The notes below the pieces were generated by a model that saw nothing but the letters and a program-made list of their open reading frames with translations, searched no databases and was not told where the DNA came from. Below, one piece after another: positions 50,822 through 62,147 of a stretch of DNA of 64,000 bases (its first letter is position 1; every line of letters starts with the position of its first letter). The DNA lies in the NCBI RefSeq assembly GCF_051014685.1, contig NW_027478402.1, forward strand, positions 124,001-188,000, read 5' to 3'. Position numbers and translations under genes: made by a program. This DNA is from Ptiloglossa arizonensis. Lineage: Eukaryota; Arthropoda; Insecta; Hymenoptera; Colletidae.

Positions 50822-51706
50822 GAGTTTCTACATTCAGACGCAATAGGAATTTTTGGGTTTGGTCAATCCGTTCGCGAGATATGGGAGTTGGAAGCTAAGA
50901 AGTGGTTGAGAAGGCAACAAATTTTTCGCACTTCTGTTGCTCCAAACGCTTACCCAGAATGGCCTTGGGAAAAAATACACACACCGTTGTTTTCGTACGA
51001 GTTTCTACTTTCAGAGGCAATAGGAATTTTTGGGTTTGGACAATCAGTTCGCGAGTTATGGGAGTTTGAAGCTAAGAAATGGTTGAGAAGACAACAAATT
51101 TTTCGCAATTCTGCTGCTCCAAACGCTTAACCAGAATGGGCTAGGGAAAAAATACACACACCGTTGTAATCGGGCGAGTTTCTACATTCAGACGCAGCAG
51201 GAATTTTTGGGTTTGGTCAATTTGTTCGCGAGATATGGGAGTTTGATGCTAAGATGTGGTTCAGAAAACAACAAATTTTTCGCACTTCTGCTGCACCAAA
51301 CGCTTAACCAGAATGGCCTAGGGAAAAAATACACATACTGTTGTAATCGGGCGAGTTTCTACTTTCAGATATAGTAGGAATTTTTGGGTTTGTTCAATCC
51401 GTTCGCGAGATATGGCAGATTGATACTAAGAAATGGTTGAGATGACAACAAATTTTTCGCATTTCTGCTGCTCCAAACGCTTAACCAGAATGGACTAGGG
51501 AAAAAATACACATACCTTTGTAATCGGGCGAGTTTCTACTTTCAGATGTAGTAGGAATTTCTGGGTTTGATCAATCTGTTCGCGAGATGTGGGAGTTTGA
51601 GGCTAAGAAATGGTTGAGAAGACAACAAATTTTTCGCACTTCTGCTGCTCCAAACGCTTAACCAGAATGGACAAGGGAAAAAATACACATACCTTTGTAA
51701 TCGGGC
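50822..51706 (+). repeat. 5-mer unit (885 bp) preceding a tagged O-P pair
   Basis: Copy of 47287-48171 at an offset of 3535 bp, with one visible change (tttgaggctaag for tttgaagctaag near 51600). Confidence 0.88.
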
Positions 51707-52890
51707 GAGTTTCTACTTTCAGATGTAGTAGGAATTTCTGGGTTTGATCAATCCGTTCGCGAGATATGGGAGTTGGAAGCTAAGAAATGGTTGAGAAGAC
51801 ACCAAATTTTTCGCACTTCTGTTGCTCCTAACGCTTACCCAGAATGGCCTTGGGAAAAAATACACACACCGTTGTTTTCGTACGAGTTTCTACTTTCAGA
51901 GGTAATAGGAATTTTTGGGTTTGGACAATCAGTTCGCGAGTTATGGGAGTTTGAAGCTAAGAAATGGTTGAGAAGACAACAAATTTTTCGCAATTCTGCT
52001 GCTCCAAACGCTTAACCAGAATGGCCTAGTGAAAAAATACACATACCTTTGTAATCGGGCGAGTTTCTACATTCAGATGTAGTAGGAATTTTTGGGTTTG
52101 GTCAATCCGTTCGCGAGATATGGGAGTTGGAAGCTAAGAAATGGTTGAGAAGGCAACAAATTTTTCACACTTCTGCTGCACCAAACGCTTAACCAGAATG
52201 GCCTAGGGAAAAATACACATACGTTGTAATCGGGCGAGTTTCTACATTCAGATGTAGTAGGAATTTTTGGGTTTGGTCAATCCGTTCGCGAGATGTGGGA
52301 GTTTGAACCTAAGAAATGGTTGAGAAGGCAACAAATTTTTCGCACTTCTGTTGCTCCAAACGCTTAATCAGAATGGCCTAGTGAAAAAATACACATACCT
52401 TTGTAATCGGGCGAGTTTCTACATTCAGATGTAGTAGGAATATTTGGGTTTGGTCAATCCGTTCGCGAGATGTGGGAGTTTGAAGCTAAGAAATGGTTGA
52501 GAAGACAACAAATTTTTCGCACTTTTGCTGCACCAAACGCTTAACCAGATTGGCCTAGGGAAAAAATACACATACTGTTGTAATCGGGCGAGTTTCTACT
52601 TTCAGATATAGTAGGAATTTTTGGGTTTGTTCAATCCGTTCGCGAGATATGGCAGATTGAAACTAAGAAATGGTTGAGATGACAACAAATTTTTCGCATT
52701 TCTGCTGCTCCAAACGCTTAACCAGAATGGACTAGGGAAAAAATACACATACCTTTGTAATCGGGCGAGTTTCTACTTTCAGATGTAGTAGGAATTTCTG
52801 GGTTTGATCAATCCGTTCGCGAGATGTGGGAGTTTGAAGCTAAGAAATGGTTGAGAAGACAACAAATTTTTCGCACTTCTGCTGCTCCAA
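51707..52890 (+). repeat. Last O-P pair and following mixed monomers
   Basis: O (gctcctaacgc) and tagged P (51898). The P 3' end is fused at about 52020 to U sequence (atggcctagtg) instead of atgggctaggg. S/T, U (gaacctaag), V (gaatatttggg), X' and W monomers follow; 52066-52549 matches 48885-49368 at an offset of 3181 bp. No further O-P pair occurs in the window. Confidence 0.85.
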
Positions 52891-53987
52891 ACGCTTAACC
52901 AGAATGGCCTAGGCAAAAATACACATACGTTCTAATCGGGCGAGTTTCTACATTCAGATGTAGTAGGAATTTTTGGGTTTGGTCAATCCGTTCGCGAGAT
53001 GTGGGAGTTTGAAGCTAAGAAATGGTTGAGAAGGCAACAAATTTTTCGCACTTCTGCTGCTCCAAACGCTTAACCAGAATGGCCTAGGGAAAAAATACAC
53101 ATACCTTTGTAATCGGGCGAGTTTCTACTTTCAGATGTAGTAGGAATTTCTGGGTTTGATCAATCCGTTCGCGAGATGTGGGAGTTTGAAGCTAAGAAAT
53201 GGTTGAGAAGACAACAAATTTTTCGCACCTCTGCTGCACCAAACGCTTAACCAGAATGGCCTAGGGAAAAAATACACATACCGTTGTAATCGGGCAAGCT
53301 TCTACATTCAGACGCAGCATGAATTTTTGGGTGTGGTCAATCCGTTCGCGAGATATGGGAGTTTGAAGCTAAGAAATGTTTGAGAAGGCAACAAATTTTT
53401 CGCACTTCTGCTGCTCCAAACGCTTAACCAGAATGGCCTAGGGAAAAAATACACATACCCTTGTAATCGGGCGAGTTTCTACAATCAGACGCAATAGGAA
53501 TTTTTGGGTTTGGTCAATCCGTTCGCGAGATATGGGAGTTGGAAGCTAAGAAATGGTTGAGAAGGCAACTAATTTTGCGCATTTCAGCTGCTCCAAACGC
53601 TTAACCAGAATGGCCTTGGGAAAAAATACACATACCGTTGTTAGCGTATGAGTTTCTGCTTTCAGACGCAATAGGAATTTTTGGGTGTGGTCAATCCGTT
53701 CGCGAGATATGGGAGTTTGAAGCTAAGAAATGTTTGAGAAAGCAACAAATTTTTCGCATTTCTGCTGCTCCAAACGCTTAACCAGAATGGCCTAGGGAAA
53801 AAATACACATACCGTTGTAATCGGGCGAGTTTCTACATTCAGACGCAATAGGAATTTTTGGGTTTGGTCAATCCGTTCGCGAGATATGGGAGTTTGAAGC
53901 TAAGAAATGGTTGAGAAGACAACAAATTTTTCGCACTTCTGCTGCTCCAAACGCTTAACCAGAGTGGCCTAGGGAAAAATACACATA

Positions 53988-54873
53988 CCGTTGTAATCGG
54001 GCGAGTTTCTACATTCAGACGCAGTAGGAATTTTTGGGCTTGGTCAATCCGTTCGCGAGATATAGGAGTTTGAAGCTAAGAAATGGTTGAGAAGGCAACA
54101 AATTTTTCGCACTTCTGCTGCTCCAAACACTTAACCAGAATGGCCTAGGGAGAAAATACACATTCCGTTGTAATCGGGCGAGTTTCTACATTCAGACGCA
54201 GCAGGAATTTTTGGGTTTGGTCAATCCGTTCGCGAGATATGGTTGTTTGAAGCTAAGAAATGCTTGATTAGCCAACAAATTTTTCGCACTTCTGTTGCTC
54301 CAAACGCTTAATCAGAATGGCCTAGTGAAAAAATACACATACCTTTGTAATCGGGCGAGTTTCTACTTTCAGATGTAGTAGGAATTTTTGGGTTTGGTCA
54401 ATCCGTTCGCGAGATGTGGGAGTTTGAAGCTAAGAAATGGTTAAGAAGACAACAAATTTTTCGCAATTCTGCTGCTCCAAACGCTTAACCAGAATGGCCT
54501 AGGGAAAAAATGCGCATACCGTTGTAATCGGGCGAATTTCTACTTTCAGATGTAGTAGGATATTTTTGGGTTTGGTCAATCCGTTCCCGCGATATGGGAG
54601 TTGGAAGCTAGGAAATGTTTGAGAAGGCAACAAATTTTTCGCACTTCTGCTGCCCCAAACGCTTAACCAGAACGGCTTAGGGAAAAAATACACATACCGC
54701 TGTAGTCGGGCGAGTTTCGACATTAAAACGCAGCAGGAATTTTTGGGTGTGGTCAATCCGTTCGCGAGATATGGGAGTTTGAAGCTAAGAAATGCTTGAT
54801 TAGCCAACAAATTTTTCGCACTTCTGTTGCTCCAAACGCTTAATCAGAATGGCCTAGTGAAAAAATACACATT
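53988..54873 (+). repeat. 886-bp tandem duplication, copy 1 (5 monomers)
   Basis: Starts with the gacgcagtagg/gggcttgg monomer and includes gatataggag, gcttgattagccaac, ttcccgcgatatg and the gtcgggcgagtttcgac monomer. It aligns with 54874-55680. Differences are few, for example gctaggaaatg at about 54609 against gctaagaaatg at about 55495. Confidence 0.87.
54163..54179 (+). promoter_or_regulatory. Second CENP-B-box-like site, 8 of 9 variant
   Basis: At monomer positions 161-177 the array consensus fits NTTCGNNNNANNCGGGN at 7 of 9 fixed bases (CG, A, CGGG). The cacattccgttg change raises this copy to 8 of 9 (TCCG for TTCG). The same variant occurs at 54872-54888 and 55049-55065 through the 886-bp duplication. 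A 7-of-9 match is expected by chance about once in two such monomers, so the base site is weak evidence. Confidence 0.3.
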
Positions 54874-55680
54874 CCGTTGTAATCGGGCGAGTTTCTACAT
54901 TCAGACGCAGTAGGAATTTTTGGGCTTGGTCAATCCGTTCGCGAGATATAGGAGTTTGAAGCTAAGAAATGGTTGAGAAGGCAACAAATTTTTCGCACTT
55001 CTGCTGCTCCAAACACTTAACCAGAATGGCCTAGGGAGAAAATACACATTCCGTTGTAATCGGGCGAGTTTCTACATTCAGACGCAGCAGGAATTTTTGG
55101 GTTTGGTCAATCCGTTCGCGAGATATGGTTGTTTGAAGCTAAGAAATGCTTGATTAGCCAACAAATTTTTCGCACTTCTGTTGCTCCAAACGCTTAATCA
55201 GAATGGCCTAGTGAAAAAATACACATACCTTTGTAATCGGGCGAGTTTCTACTTTCAGATGTAGTAGGAATTTTTGGGTTTGGTCAATCCGTTCGCGAGA
55301 TGTGGGAGTTTGAAGCTAAGAAATGGTTAAGAAGACAACAAATTTTTCGCAATTCTGCTGCTCCAAACGCTTAACCAGAATGGCCTAGGGAAAAAATGCG
55401 CATACCGTTGTAATCGGGCGAATTTCTACTTTCAGATGTAGTAGGATATTTTTGGGTTTGGTCAATCCGTTCCCGCGATATGGGAGTTGGAAGCTAAGAA
55501 ATGTTTGAGAAGGCAACAAATTTTTCGCACTTCTGCTGCCCCAAACGCTTAACCAGAACGGCTTAGGGAAAAAATACACATACCGCTGTAGTCGGGCGAG
55601 TTTCGACATTAAAACGCAGCAGGAATTTTTGGGTGTGGTCAATCCGTTCGCGAGATATGGGAGTTTGAAGCTAAGAAATG
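54874..55680 (+). repeat. 886-bp tandem duplication, copy 2 (partial)
   Basis: About 807 bp align with copy 1. The hybrid monomer at the junction joins gcttgattagccaac and aatcagaatggcctagtg to cacattccgttg. Past 55680 the sequence follows the gtttgataaggcaac path seen at 46130, at an offset of 9549 bp. Confidence 0.87.
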
Positions 55681-57369
55681 TTTGATAAGGCAACAAATTT
55701 TTCGCACTTCTGCTGCTCCAAACGCTTAACCAGAATGGCCTAGGGAAAAAATACACATACCGTTGCAATCGGGCGAGTTTCTACATTCAGACGCAATAGG
55801 AATTTTTGGGATTGGTCAATCCGTTCAGAAGATATGGGAGTTGGAAGCTAAGAAATGGCTGAGAAGGCAACAAATTTTGCGCATTTCAGCTGCTCCAAAC
55901 GCTTAACCAGAATGGCCTTGGGTAAAAATACACATACCGTTGTTATCGTACGAGTTTCTACTTTGAGACGTAATAGGAATTTTTGGGTTTGGTCAATCCG
56001 TTCGCGAGATGTGGGAGTTTGAAGCTAAGAAATGGTTGAGAAGACACCAAATTTTTCGCACTTCTGCTGCTCCAAACGCTTAACCAGAATGGCCTAGGGA
56101 AAAAATTCGCATACCGTTGTAATCGGGCGAGTTTCTACATTCAGACGCAGCAGGAATTTTTGGGTTTGGTCAATCCGTTCGCGAGATGTGGGAGTTTGAA
56201 GCTAAGATGTGGTTGAGAAAACAACAAATTTTTCGCACTTCTGCTGCTCCAATCGCTTAACCAGAATGGCCTAGGGAAAAATACACATGCCGTTGTAATC
56301 GGGCGAGCTTCTACTTTCATATGTAATTGAAATTTTTGGGTTTGGTCAATCCGTTCGCGAGATATGGGAGTTGGAAGCTAATAAATGGTTGAGAAGGCAA
56401 CAAATTTTTCGCACTTCTGCTGCCCCAAACGCTTAACCAGAACGGCCTAGGGAAAAAATACACATACCCTTGTAATCGGGCGAGTTTCTACATTCAGACG
56501 CAATAGGAATTTTTGGGTTTGGTCAATCCGTTCGCGAGATATGGGAGTTGGAAGCTAAGAAATGGTTGAGAAGGCAACAAATTTTGCGCATTTCAGCTGC
56601 TCCAAACGCTTAACCAGAATGGCCTTGGGAAAAAATACACACACCGTTGTTATCGTATGAGTTTCTGCTTTCAGACGCAATAGGAATTTTTGGGTTTGGT
56701 CAATCCGTTCGCGAGATGTGGGAGTTTGAAGCTAAGAAATGGTTGAGAAGGCAACAAATTTTGCGCATTTCAGCTGCTCCAAACGCTTAACCAGAATGGC
56801 CTTGGGAAAAAAGACATACCGTTGTTATCGTACGAGTTTCTACTTTCAGACGCAGTAGGAATTTTTGATTTGGTCAATCCGTTCGCGAGATATGGGAGTT
56901 TGAAGCTAGGAAATGCTTGAGAATGCAAGAAATTTTTCGCACTTCTGCTGCTCCAAACGCTTACCCAGAATGGCCTAGTGAAAAAATACCCATGCCTTTG
57001 TAATCGGGCGAGTTTCTTCTTTCAGATGTAGTAGGAATATTTGGGTTTGGTCAATCCGTTCGCGAGATGTGGGAGTTTGAAGCTAAGATGTGGTTGAGAA
57101 AACAACAAATTTTTCGCACTTCTGCTGCTCCAAACGCTTAACCAGAATGGCCTAGGGAAGAAATACACATACCGTTGTAATCGGGCGAGTTTCTACATTC
57201 AGACGCAATAGGAATTTTTGGGTTTGGTCAATCCGTTTGCGAGATATGGGGGTTTGAAGCTAAGAAATGGTTGAGAAGACAACAAATTTTTCGCACTTCT
57301 GCTGCTCCAAACGCTTAACCAGAATGGCCTAGGGAAAAAATACACATACCGTTGTAGTCGGGCGAGTTT

Positions 57370-58092
57370 CTACATTCAGTCGCAGCACGAATTTTTGGGT
57401 GTGGTCAATCCGTTCGCGAGATATGGGAGTCTGAAGCTAAGAAATGCTTGAGAAGGCAACAAACTTTTCGCACTTCTGCTGCTCCAAACGCTTAACCAGA
57501 ATGGCCTAGGGAAAAAATACACATACCATTGTAATCGGGCGAGTTTCTACATTCAGACGCAGCAGGAATTTTTGGGTTTGGTCAATCCGTTCGCAAGATA
57601 TGGGAGTTTGAAGCTAAGAAATGCTTGAGAAGGCACCAAATTTTTCGCACTTCTGCTGCTCCAAACGCTTAACAAGAATAGCCTAGTGAAAAAATACACA
57701 TACCTTTGTAATCGGGCGAATTTCTACCTTCAGATATAGTAGGAGTTTTTGGGTTTGGGCAATCCGCTCGCGAGATGTGGCCGTTTGAAGCTAAGAAATG
57801 GTTGAGAAGACAACAAACTTTTCGCACTTCTGCAGCATCAAACGCTTAACCAGAATGGCCTAGGGAAAAAATACACAAACCGTTGTAATCGGGCGAGTTT
57901 CTACATTCAGACGCAGCAGGAATTTTTGGGTTTGGTCAATCCGTTCGCGAGATGTGGGAGTTTGAAGCTAAGATATGGTTGAGAAGGCAACAAACTTTTC
58001 GCACTTCTGCTGCTTCAAACGCTTAACCAGAATGGCCTAGGGAAAAAAAACACAAACCTTTGTAATCGGGCGAGTTTCTACATTCAGACGCA
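57370..58092 (+). repeat. 6-mer repeat of right domain, copy 1 (period 1062)
   Basis: Matches about 58432-59154 at an offset of 1062 bp. Shared marks are aacaaacttttcgc, cataccattgtaatc, aacaagaatagcc, ctaccttcagatatag with aggagttttt, and ctgcagcatcaaacgc. It begins with gtcgcagcacg where copy 2 has gaggcagctcg. Confidence 0.85.
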
Positions 58093-58309
58093 ATAGGAAT
58101 TTTTGGGTTTGGTCAATCCGTTCGCGAGATATGGGAGTTTGAAGCTAAGAAATGGTTGAGAAGACAACAAATTTTTCGCACTTCTGCTGCTCCAAACGCT
58201 TAACCAGAATGGCCTAGGGAAAAAATACACATACCTTTGTAATCGGGAGAGTTTCTACTTTCAGATGTAGTAGGAAGTTTTGGGTTTGGTCAATCCGTTC
58301 GCGAGATGT

Positions 58310-59371
58310 GGGAGTTTGAAGCTAGGAAATGGTTGAGAAGGCAACAAATTTTTCGCACTTCTGCTGCCCCAAACGCTTAACCAGAACGGCCTAGGGAAAA
58401 AATGCACATACCGTTGTAATCGGGCGAGTTTCTACATTCAGAGGCAGCTCGAATTTTTGGGTGTGGTCAATCCGTTCGCGAGATATGGGAGTTTGAAGCT
58501 AAGAAATGCTTGAGAAGGCAACAAACTTTTCGCACTTCTGCTGCTCCAAACGCTTAATCAGAATGGCCTAGGGAAAAAATACACATACCATTGTAATCGG
58601 GCGAGTTTCTACATTCAGACGCAGCAGGAATTTTTGGGTTTGGTCAATCCGTTCGCAAGATATGGGAGTTTGAAGCTAAGAAATGCTTGAGAAGGCACCA
58701 AATTTTTCGCACTTCTGCTGCTCCAAACGCTTAACAAGAATAGCCTAGTGAAAAAATACACATACCTTTGTAATCGGGCGAATTTCTACCTTCAGATATA
58801 GTAGGAGTTTTTGGGTTTGGCCAATCCGCTCGCAAGATGTGGCCGTTTGAAGCTAAGAAATGGTTGAGAAGACAACAAACTTTTCGCACTTCTGCAGCAT
58901 CAAACGCTTAACCAGAATGGCCTAGGGAAAAAATACACAAACCGTTGTAATCGGGCGAGTTTCTACATTCAGACGCAGCAGGAATTTTTGGGTTTGGTCA
59001 ATCCGTTCGCGAGATGTGGGAGTTTGAATCTAAGATATGGTTGAGAAGGCAACAAACTTTTCGCACTTCTGCTGCTTCAAACGCTTAACCAGAATGGCCT
59101 AGGGAAAAAAAACACAAACCTTTGTAATCGGGCGAGTTTCTACATTCAGACGCAGCAGGAATTTTTGGGTTTGGTCAATCCGTTCGCGAGATGTGGGAGA
59201 TTGAAGCTAAGAAATGGTTGAGAAGACAACAAATTTTTCGCACTTCTGCTGCTCCAAACGCTTAACCAGAGTGGCCTAGGGAAAAATACACATACCGTTG
59301 TAATCGGGCGAGTTTCTAAATTCAGACGCAGCAGGAATTTTTGGGTTTGGTCAATCCGTTCGCGAAATATG
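58310..59371 (+). repeat. 6-mer repeat of right domain, copy 2
   Basis: Same six-monomer order as copy 1. From gctaggaaatgg (58321) to about 58790 it is repeated again at 59382-59850 with offset 1061, making two and a half copies in all. Visible differences from copy 1 include gctcgcaagatg and gaatctaagatatgg. Confidence 0.85.
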
Positions 59372-59849
59372 GGAGTTTGAAGCTAGGAAATGGTTGAGAA
59401 GGCAACAAATTTTTCGCACTTCTGCTGCCCCAAACGCTTAACCAGAACGGCCTAGGGAAAAAATGCACATACCGTTGTAATCGGGCGAGTTTCTACATTC
59501 AGAGGCAGCTCGAATTTTTGGGTGTGGTCAATCCGTTCGCGAGATATGGGAGTTTGAAGCTAAGAAATGCTTGAGAAGGCAACAAACTTTTCGCACTTCT
59601 GCTGCTCCAAACGCTTAATCAGAATGGCCTAGGGAAAAAATACACATACCATTGTAATCGGGCGAGTTTCAACATTCAGACGCAGCAGGAATTTTTGGGT
59701 TTGGTAATTCCGTTCGCAAGATATGGGAGTTTGAAGCTAAGAAATGCTTGAGAAGGCACCAAATTTTTCGCACTTCTGCTGCTCCAAACGCTTAACAAGA
59801 ATAGCCTAGTGAAAAAATACACATACCTTTGTAATCGGGCGAATTTCTA
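59372..59849 (+). repeat. 6-mer repeat of right domain, partial copy 3
   Basis: Repeats 58311-58788 at an offset of 1061 bp. Visible changes are gtttcaacattcag and ggtaattccg. It leaves the 6-mer pattern near 59850, where the 2298-bp duplication begins. Confidence 0.82.
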
Positions 59850-60900
59850 CTTTCAGATATAGTAGGAATTTTTGGGTTTGGTCAATCCGCTCGCGAGATG
59901 TGGCCGTTTGAAGCTAAGAAATGGTTGAGAAGACAACAAATTTTTCGCATTTCTGCTGCTTCAAACGCTTAACCAGAATGGACTAGGGAAAAAATACACA
60001 TACCTTTGTAATCGGGGGAGTTTCTACTTTCAGGTGTAGTAGGATTTTTTGGGTTTGGTCAATCCGTTCGCGAGATGTGGGAGTGTGAAGCTAAGAAGTG
60101 GTTGAGAAGACAACAAATTTTTCGCACTTCTGCTGCTCCAAACGCTTAACCAGAGTGGCCTAGGGAAAAATACACATACCGTTGTAATCGGGCGAGTTTC
60201 TACATTCAGAGGCAGCACGAATTTTTGGGTGTGGTCAATCCGTTCGCGAGATATGGGAGTTTGAAGCTAAGAAATGCTTGAGAAGGTAACAAACTTTTCG
60301 CAATTCTGCTGCTCCAAACGCTTAACCAGAATGGTCTAGGGAAAAAATACACATACCGTTGTAATCGGGCGAGTTTCTACATTCAGACGCAGCAGGAATT
60401 TTTGGGTTTGGTCAATCCGTTCGCAAGATATGGGAGTTTGAAGCTAAGAAATGCTTGAGAAGGCACCAAATTTTTCGCACTTCTGCTGCTCCAAACGCTT
60501 AACAAGAATAGCCTAGTGAAAAAATACACATACCCTTGTAATCGGGCGAATTGCTACTTTCAGATATGGTAGGAATTTTTGGGTTTGGTCAATCCGCGCG
60601 CGAGATGTGGCCGTTTGAAGCTAAGAAATGGTTGAGAATACAACAAATTTTTCGCATTTCTGCTGCTCCAAATGCTTAACCAGAATGGACTAGGGAAAAA
60701 ATACACATACCTTTGTAATCGGGCGAGTTTCTACATTCAGATGTAGTAGGAATTTTTGGGTTTGGTCAATCCGTTCGCGAGATGTGGGAGTTTGAAGCTA
60801 AGAAATGGTTGAGAAGACAACAAATTTTTCGCACTTCTGCTGCTCCAAACGCTTAACCAGAATGGCCTAGGGAAAAAATACACATACCGTTGTAATCGGG
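59850..60900 (+). repeat. 1.05-kb duplicated segment, left copy (offset 2298)
   Basis: Aligns with 62148-63198, 13 monomers minus 3 bp downstream. Shared unusual marks are gtaggattttttggg, gggagtgtgaag, gaagtggttgag, gaggcagcacg, gagaaggtaacaaac and ccgcgcgcgag. The only differences I noted are cagg/caga at 60034/62332, gtagt(a/g)gg near 60747/63045 and aatggcc/aattgcc near 60859/63157. Confidence 0.86.
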
Positions 60901-62147
60901 CGAGTTTCTACATTCAGACGCAGCAGGAATTTTTGGGTTTGGTCAATTCGTTCGCGAGATGTGGGAGTTTGAAGCTATGAAATGGTTGAGAAGGCACCAA
61001 ATTTTTCGCACTTCTGCTGCTCCAAACGCTTAACAAGAATAGCCTAGTGAAAAAATACAAATACCCTTGTAATCGGGCGAATTTCTACTTTCAGATATAG
61101 TAGGAATTTTTGGGTTTGGTCAATACGCGCGCGAGATGTGTCCGTTTGATGCTAAGAAATGGTTGAGAAGACAACAAATTTTCCGCACTTCTGCTGCTCC
61201 AAACGCTTAACCAGAGTGGCCTAGGGAAAAATACACATACCGTTGTAATCGGGCGAGTTTCTACATTCAGACGCAGCAGGAATTTTTGGGTTTGGTCAAT
61301 CCGTTCGCGAGATATGGGAGTTTGAAGCCAGGACATGGTTGAGAAGACAACAAATTTTTCGCATTTCTGCTGCTCCGAACGCTTAACCAGAATGGACCAG
61401 GGAAAAAATACACATACCTTTGTAATCGGGCGAGTTTCTACTTTCAGATGTAGTAGGAATTTTTGGGTTTGGTCAATCCGTTCGCGAGATGTGGGAGTTT
61501 GAAGCTAAGAAATGGTTGAGAAGACAACAAATTTTTCGCACTTCTGCTGCTCCAAACGCTTAACCAGAGTGGCCTAGGGAAAAATACACATACCGTTGTA
61601 ATCGGGCGAGTCTCTACATTCAGACGAAGCAGGAATTTTTGGGTTTGGTCAAACCGTTCGCGAGATGTGGGAGTTTGAAGCTAAGAAGTGGTTGAGAAGG
61701 CAACAAACTTTTCGCACTTCTGCTGCTTCAAACGCTTAACCAGAATGGCCTAGGGAAAAAATACACATACCGTTGTAATCGGGCGAGTTTCTACATTCAG
61801 ACGCAATAGGAATTTTTGGGTTTGGTCAATCCGTTCGCGAGATATGGGAGTTCGAAGCTAAGAAATGCTTGAGAAGGCAACAAATTTTGCGCATTTCAGC
61901 TGCTCCAAACGCTTAACCAGAATGGCCTTGGGAAAAAATACACATACCGTTGTTATCGAATGAGTTTCTACTTTCAGACGCAATAGGAATTTTTGGGTTT
62001 GGTCAATCCGTTCGCGAGATATGGGAGTTTGAAGCTAAGAAATGCTTGAGAAGGCAACAAATTTTTCGCATTTCTGCTGCTTCAAACGCTTAACCAGAAT
62101 GGACTAGGGAAAAAATACACATACCTTTGTAATCGGGGGAGTTTCTA

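Larger units (their letters stand above)
52891..57170 (+). repeat. Divergent monomer block 5 (longest)
   Basis: Matches 20800-22940 at an offset of 31639 bp (tests: cagattggcc 52550, ctaggcaaaaa 52910, cgcacctctg 53224, gttagcg 53640). It then contains an 886-bp duplication and goes on through ttcagaagatatg, caatcgcttaacc and the shortened aagacatacc monomer (56811). No O-P pair closes this block; it runs into the right-hand domain. Confidence 0.84.
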
